A DNA stretch of 20,503 bases. Origin: Candidatus Woesearchaeota archaeon (GTDB lineage Archaea; Nanobdellota; Nanobdellia; Woesearchaeales; JAGVYO01). The notes below the pieces were generated by a model that saw only the letters and a program-made list of their open reading frames with translations, ran no database searches and was not told where the DNA came from. Shown piece after piece: positions 19,127 through 20,503 of this stretch. The stretch covers positions 1-20,503 of the forward strand of contig JAGVYO010000011.1 in the NCBI GenBank assembly GCA_018303225.1, given 5' to 3'. Position numbers and translations under genes: made by a program. The first letter of the stretch is position 1, and every line of letters starts with the position of its first letter.

Positions 19127-20015
19127 TCAGCCATACGATGCCGAGACCGACGAAGCAGCCCGCGCTCAAGAACGGCATGGCCGGATAGAACTTGTTCTTC
19201 TGCCCCTTCCAGAACAGAAACGCCAGGGCAACCGTCACTAGGACTGAAATGATCAGGCTTTCCAAAAAGGCTGCGCTTTTCGCCAGCCCCTGGTTCAGGA
19301 TCAGGTCTTCCATCACCGCCGCCGAGAACATCAGCGGAAATGCCATGTCGCCGCCGCCCAGAATGGCGCTCTTCAGCGGGCCTCCTTTCTTTTCCGGGGA
19401 CTCTTTCACTTTCCCTTTGTAGCGGAGCATCAGCCCTGCGAACACCTTGCTGTCGGTCTGGAATTTAGCCATCTTCACCATGTGCTTGCTTTTCCACACC
19501 GCATACATGTCATAGAGCGAGATGAGGATCAGCAGCACCGATGCGGACAGCACATTCAGGAAAGGAAGCACGATGATGGCGATGCCGGTATAGATGAAAA
19601 TCTCGGTGAAATTGTGCACGAACGCATTCGGCTTGAACACCTTGATCAATGCCAGTACCAGCCCCAACACGGCCGCAATCAGCTGCGGAATATAGACCTC
19701 AAAAGAAAGGGCCAAGGTGGCCCATACGCCCAGAAAGAACCACGCTTTCCAGAACTTGCCCAGTCCGAAGCGGATCAGCAGCAATAGGATGCCTGTCCCG
19801 ATCAATACTGCGATAACGATCGGCACGAACGAAAACGACTTCTCCTCCACCACCGGTTGCGGCCCCAGTATCGTGTCGGCATGCTCGATGACCACTTCGC
19901 CGGTTTCCGGCACGGTTGTAATTTGGATATACTTATTAACGGTCCCCAAACCAACCAGCTGCGTGAGGAAGAAAAGGCCCAGAAGCATAAGCGTGACAGA
20001 AGGCGTGTGTTTCAT
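19113..20015 (-). CDS. Presenilin-like intramembrane aspartyl protease (A22 family)
   Basis: Membrane protease cleaving substrates within the bilayer. The 300-residue protein has about nine hydrophobic segments and the family motifs in order: Y-D in LISLYDMYAVW (D169), G-x-G-D as LGGGDMAFPLMF (D223), and the C-terminal PAL motif as PAM in YPAMPFLSAG (278-280). Both catalytic aspartates are present. The loop between them is basic and hydrophilic (SKHMVKMAKFQ ... YKGKVKESPEKKGG), as in other archaeal presenilin homologues. The first helix is followed by a non-membrane stretch of about 40 residues, probably outside. The start is supported by a TATA box 25 bases upstream (20035-20044). The 3' end overlaps the MBL-fold gene. 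Confidence 0.92.
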   Translation of the reverse strand: MKHTPSVTLMLLGLFFLTQLVGLGTVNKYIQITTVPETGEVVIEHADTILGPQPVVEEKSFSFVPIVIAVLIGTGILLLLIRFGLGKFWKAWFFLGVWATLALSFEVYIPQLIAAVLGLVLALIKVFKPNAFVHNFTEIFIYTGIAIIVLPFLNVLSASVLLILISLYDMYAVWKSKHMVKMAKFQTDSKVFAGLMLRYKGKVKESPEKKGGPLKSAILGGGDMAFPLMFSAAVMEDLILNQGLAKSAAFLESLIISVLVTVALAFLFWKGQKNKFYPAMPFLSAGCFVGLGIVWLINLA

Positions 20016-20034
20016 ACCCTCTTTTCCATTGCAG

Positions 20035-20044
20035 CTTTTAAAAA
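20035..20044 (-). promoter_or_regulatory. TATA box of the presenilin-like protease gene
   Basis: Minus-strand TTTTTAAAAG, centred about 25 bases before the ATG at 20015. Confidence 0.55.
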
Positions 20045-20093
20045 TGTTTGGATAAAATCAGGCAGTATTCTAACTATCCTTATCATTGTTCAA

Positions 20094-20225
20094 GAAGGCC
20101 TTTATTATGGCGCATTGGAAAAATCATTTTGTTTGCGACAGCGAACACCCCAAAAATTTGAAGGCCTTTATTATGGCGCATTGGAAAAATCATTTTGTTT
20201 GCGACAGCGAACACCCCAAAAATTT
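20094..20225 (+). repeat. Perfect tandem duplication, 2 x 66 bp
   Basis: 20094-20159 and 20160-20225 are identical (unit starts GAAGGCCTTTATTATGGCGC and ends CCCCAAAAATTT). Each copy has a small hairpin TGTTTGC-GACA-GCGAACA (20130-20147 and 20196-20213). The end of the second copy forms AAAAATTT/AAATTTTT with 20233-20240. This is the main content of the otherwise gene-free 20016-20323, between two divergent promoters. Because 66 is a multiple of three, reading frames continue through both copies, but I see no convincing gene: the short frames lack start signals and family resemblance. Confidence 0.95.
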
Positions 20226-20294
20226 TGGCACGAAATTTTTGCTCCTTCCCTTCCAAATAAAAAATTAAATTCGATGATTTTCAATGGAAAAACC

Positions 20295-20302
20295 TTTTAT
20301 AA
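20295..20302 (+). promoter_or_regulatory. TATA box of the last partial gene
   Basis: TTTTATAA centred about 25 bases before the ATG at 20324; leaderless start predicted. Confidence 0.55.
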
Positions 20303-20323
20303 TATGGGGGGTTATCCGTTAAT

Positions 20324-20503
20324 ATGAAGATTGCACATACCGTAAAGCTCTCTGTGTTTGTTGGGGAAAACGAAGATAGCCAGCATGTCAGGGATCTTTT
20401 CCACCGATGGCTTCCGCTGGACTGGGAGAAAGAAAAACTCTCATCGGAAATCCAGAAAGCCACAAGTTTTGAGCAGAAAGTCATCACCATCATGACTCTT
20501 ACC
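20324..20503 (+). CDS. Partial: putative RNA-binding protein, COG1325/PF01877-like
   Basis: The first 60 codons of a gene cut by the window edge. The protein starts MKIAHTVKLSVFVGENEDSQ and continues HVRDLFHRWLPLDWEKEKL. A strand ending in 'v.lSvFv...ED...V...f..llP' followed by a second strand matches my memory of the small archaeal RNA-binding proteins of COG1325, some of which are annotated as exosome-related. The diagnostic later part (usually a GxHGNPI-like segment) is not yet reached, so the call is tentative. The TATA box 25 bases upstream and lack of an SD fit a leaderless mRNA. Confidence 0.5.
   Translation, partial: MKIAHTVKLSVFVGENEDSQHVRDLFHRWLPLDWEKEKLSSEIQKATSFEQKVITIMTLT

Noticed and set aside
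20094..20225. CRISPR array
   Set aside because: Two contiguous 66-base copies with no spacer between them and no cas gene nearby.

Overview
The window is archaeal chromosomal DNA. Evidence: Sec61-beta, archaeal NAC, the S13-S4-S11-Rpo3 and L18e-L13-S9-Rpo10 ribosomal/RNA polymerase clusters, an archaeal-type 7S SRP RNA, a presenilin-type membrane protease, and TATA boxes placed about 25-31 bases before start codons (leaderless transcription). Compact gene packing, two small toxin-antitoxin pairs, a pilin-like N-terminus typical of DPANN proteins (KKGQGISITT...) and a bacterial-type leucyl-tRNA synthetase suggest a DPANN lineage (Woesearchaeota/Pacearchaeota-like). That placement is inference.

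Layout. 1-2700: Sec61-beta; an AbrB/PIN toxin-antitoxin pair under a palindromic operator; convergent to it, a two-gene ABC-2 exporter. 2757-3654: an intact IS5-type insertion sequence with 18-bp terminal inverted repeats and a 9-bp target duplication, inserted between the divergent ABC and NAC promoters. 3700-4557: NAC and a RelB/RelE-type pair. 4609-6734: a tightly overlapping four-gene operon with two paralogous helical proteins, a MinD/ParA ATPase and a four-helix membrane protein. 6770-9101: a pilin-like protein and a large exported alpha/beta hydrolase. 9127-9198: tRNA-His on the minus strand. 9199-9615: no protein gene; it holds a GC-rich, highly foldable 235-base element and the leader of the S13 operon. 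9616-13518: S13, S4, S11, Rpo3, tRNA-Leu(GAG), L18e, L13, S9, Rpo10. The tRNA-Leu 3' end is duplicated 94 bases downstream. 13574-17851: LeuRS, AlaX editing protein and an AEC transporter. 17861-18129: SRP RNA on the minus strand. 18236-19126: a metallo-beta-lactamase-fold protein with an eroded metal site and an apparent ATT start. 19113-20015: a presenilin-like protease (minus). 20094-20225: a perfect 2 x 66-bp tandem repeat. 20324-end: a partial gene resembling the COG1325 RNA-binding family.

How it works together. Much of the window serves protein synthesis and nascent-chain handling: ribosomal proteins, polymerase subunits, tRNAs, LeuRS, AlaX, NAC, SRP RNA, Sec61-beta. Exported or membrane products fill the gaps (pilin/hydrolase, exporter, protease). 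Operon junctions are very uniform: ATGA overlaps or TAA-N-ATG, with few clear Shine-Dalgarno sites, which suggests termination-reinitiation coupling.

Best candidates for something undescribed: (1) the paralogue-pair/MinD/membrane operon, (2) the 9254-9488 structured element with possible pseudoknot, (3) the hairpin-laced transposase gene, (4) the tRNA-Leu 3'-end duplication, and (5) the metal-site-eroded MBL protein. All were read by eye; no searches or folding programs were run.
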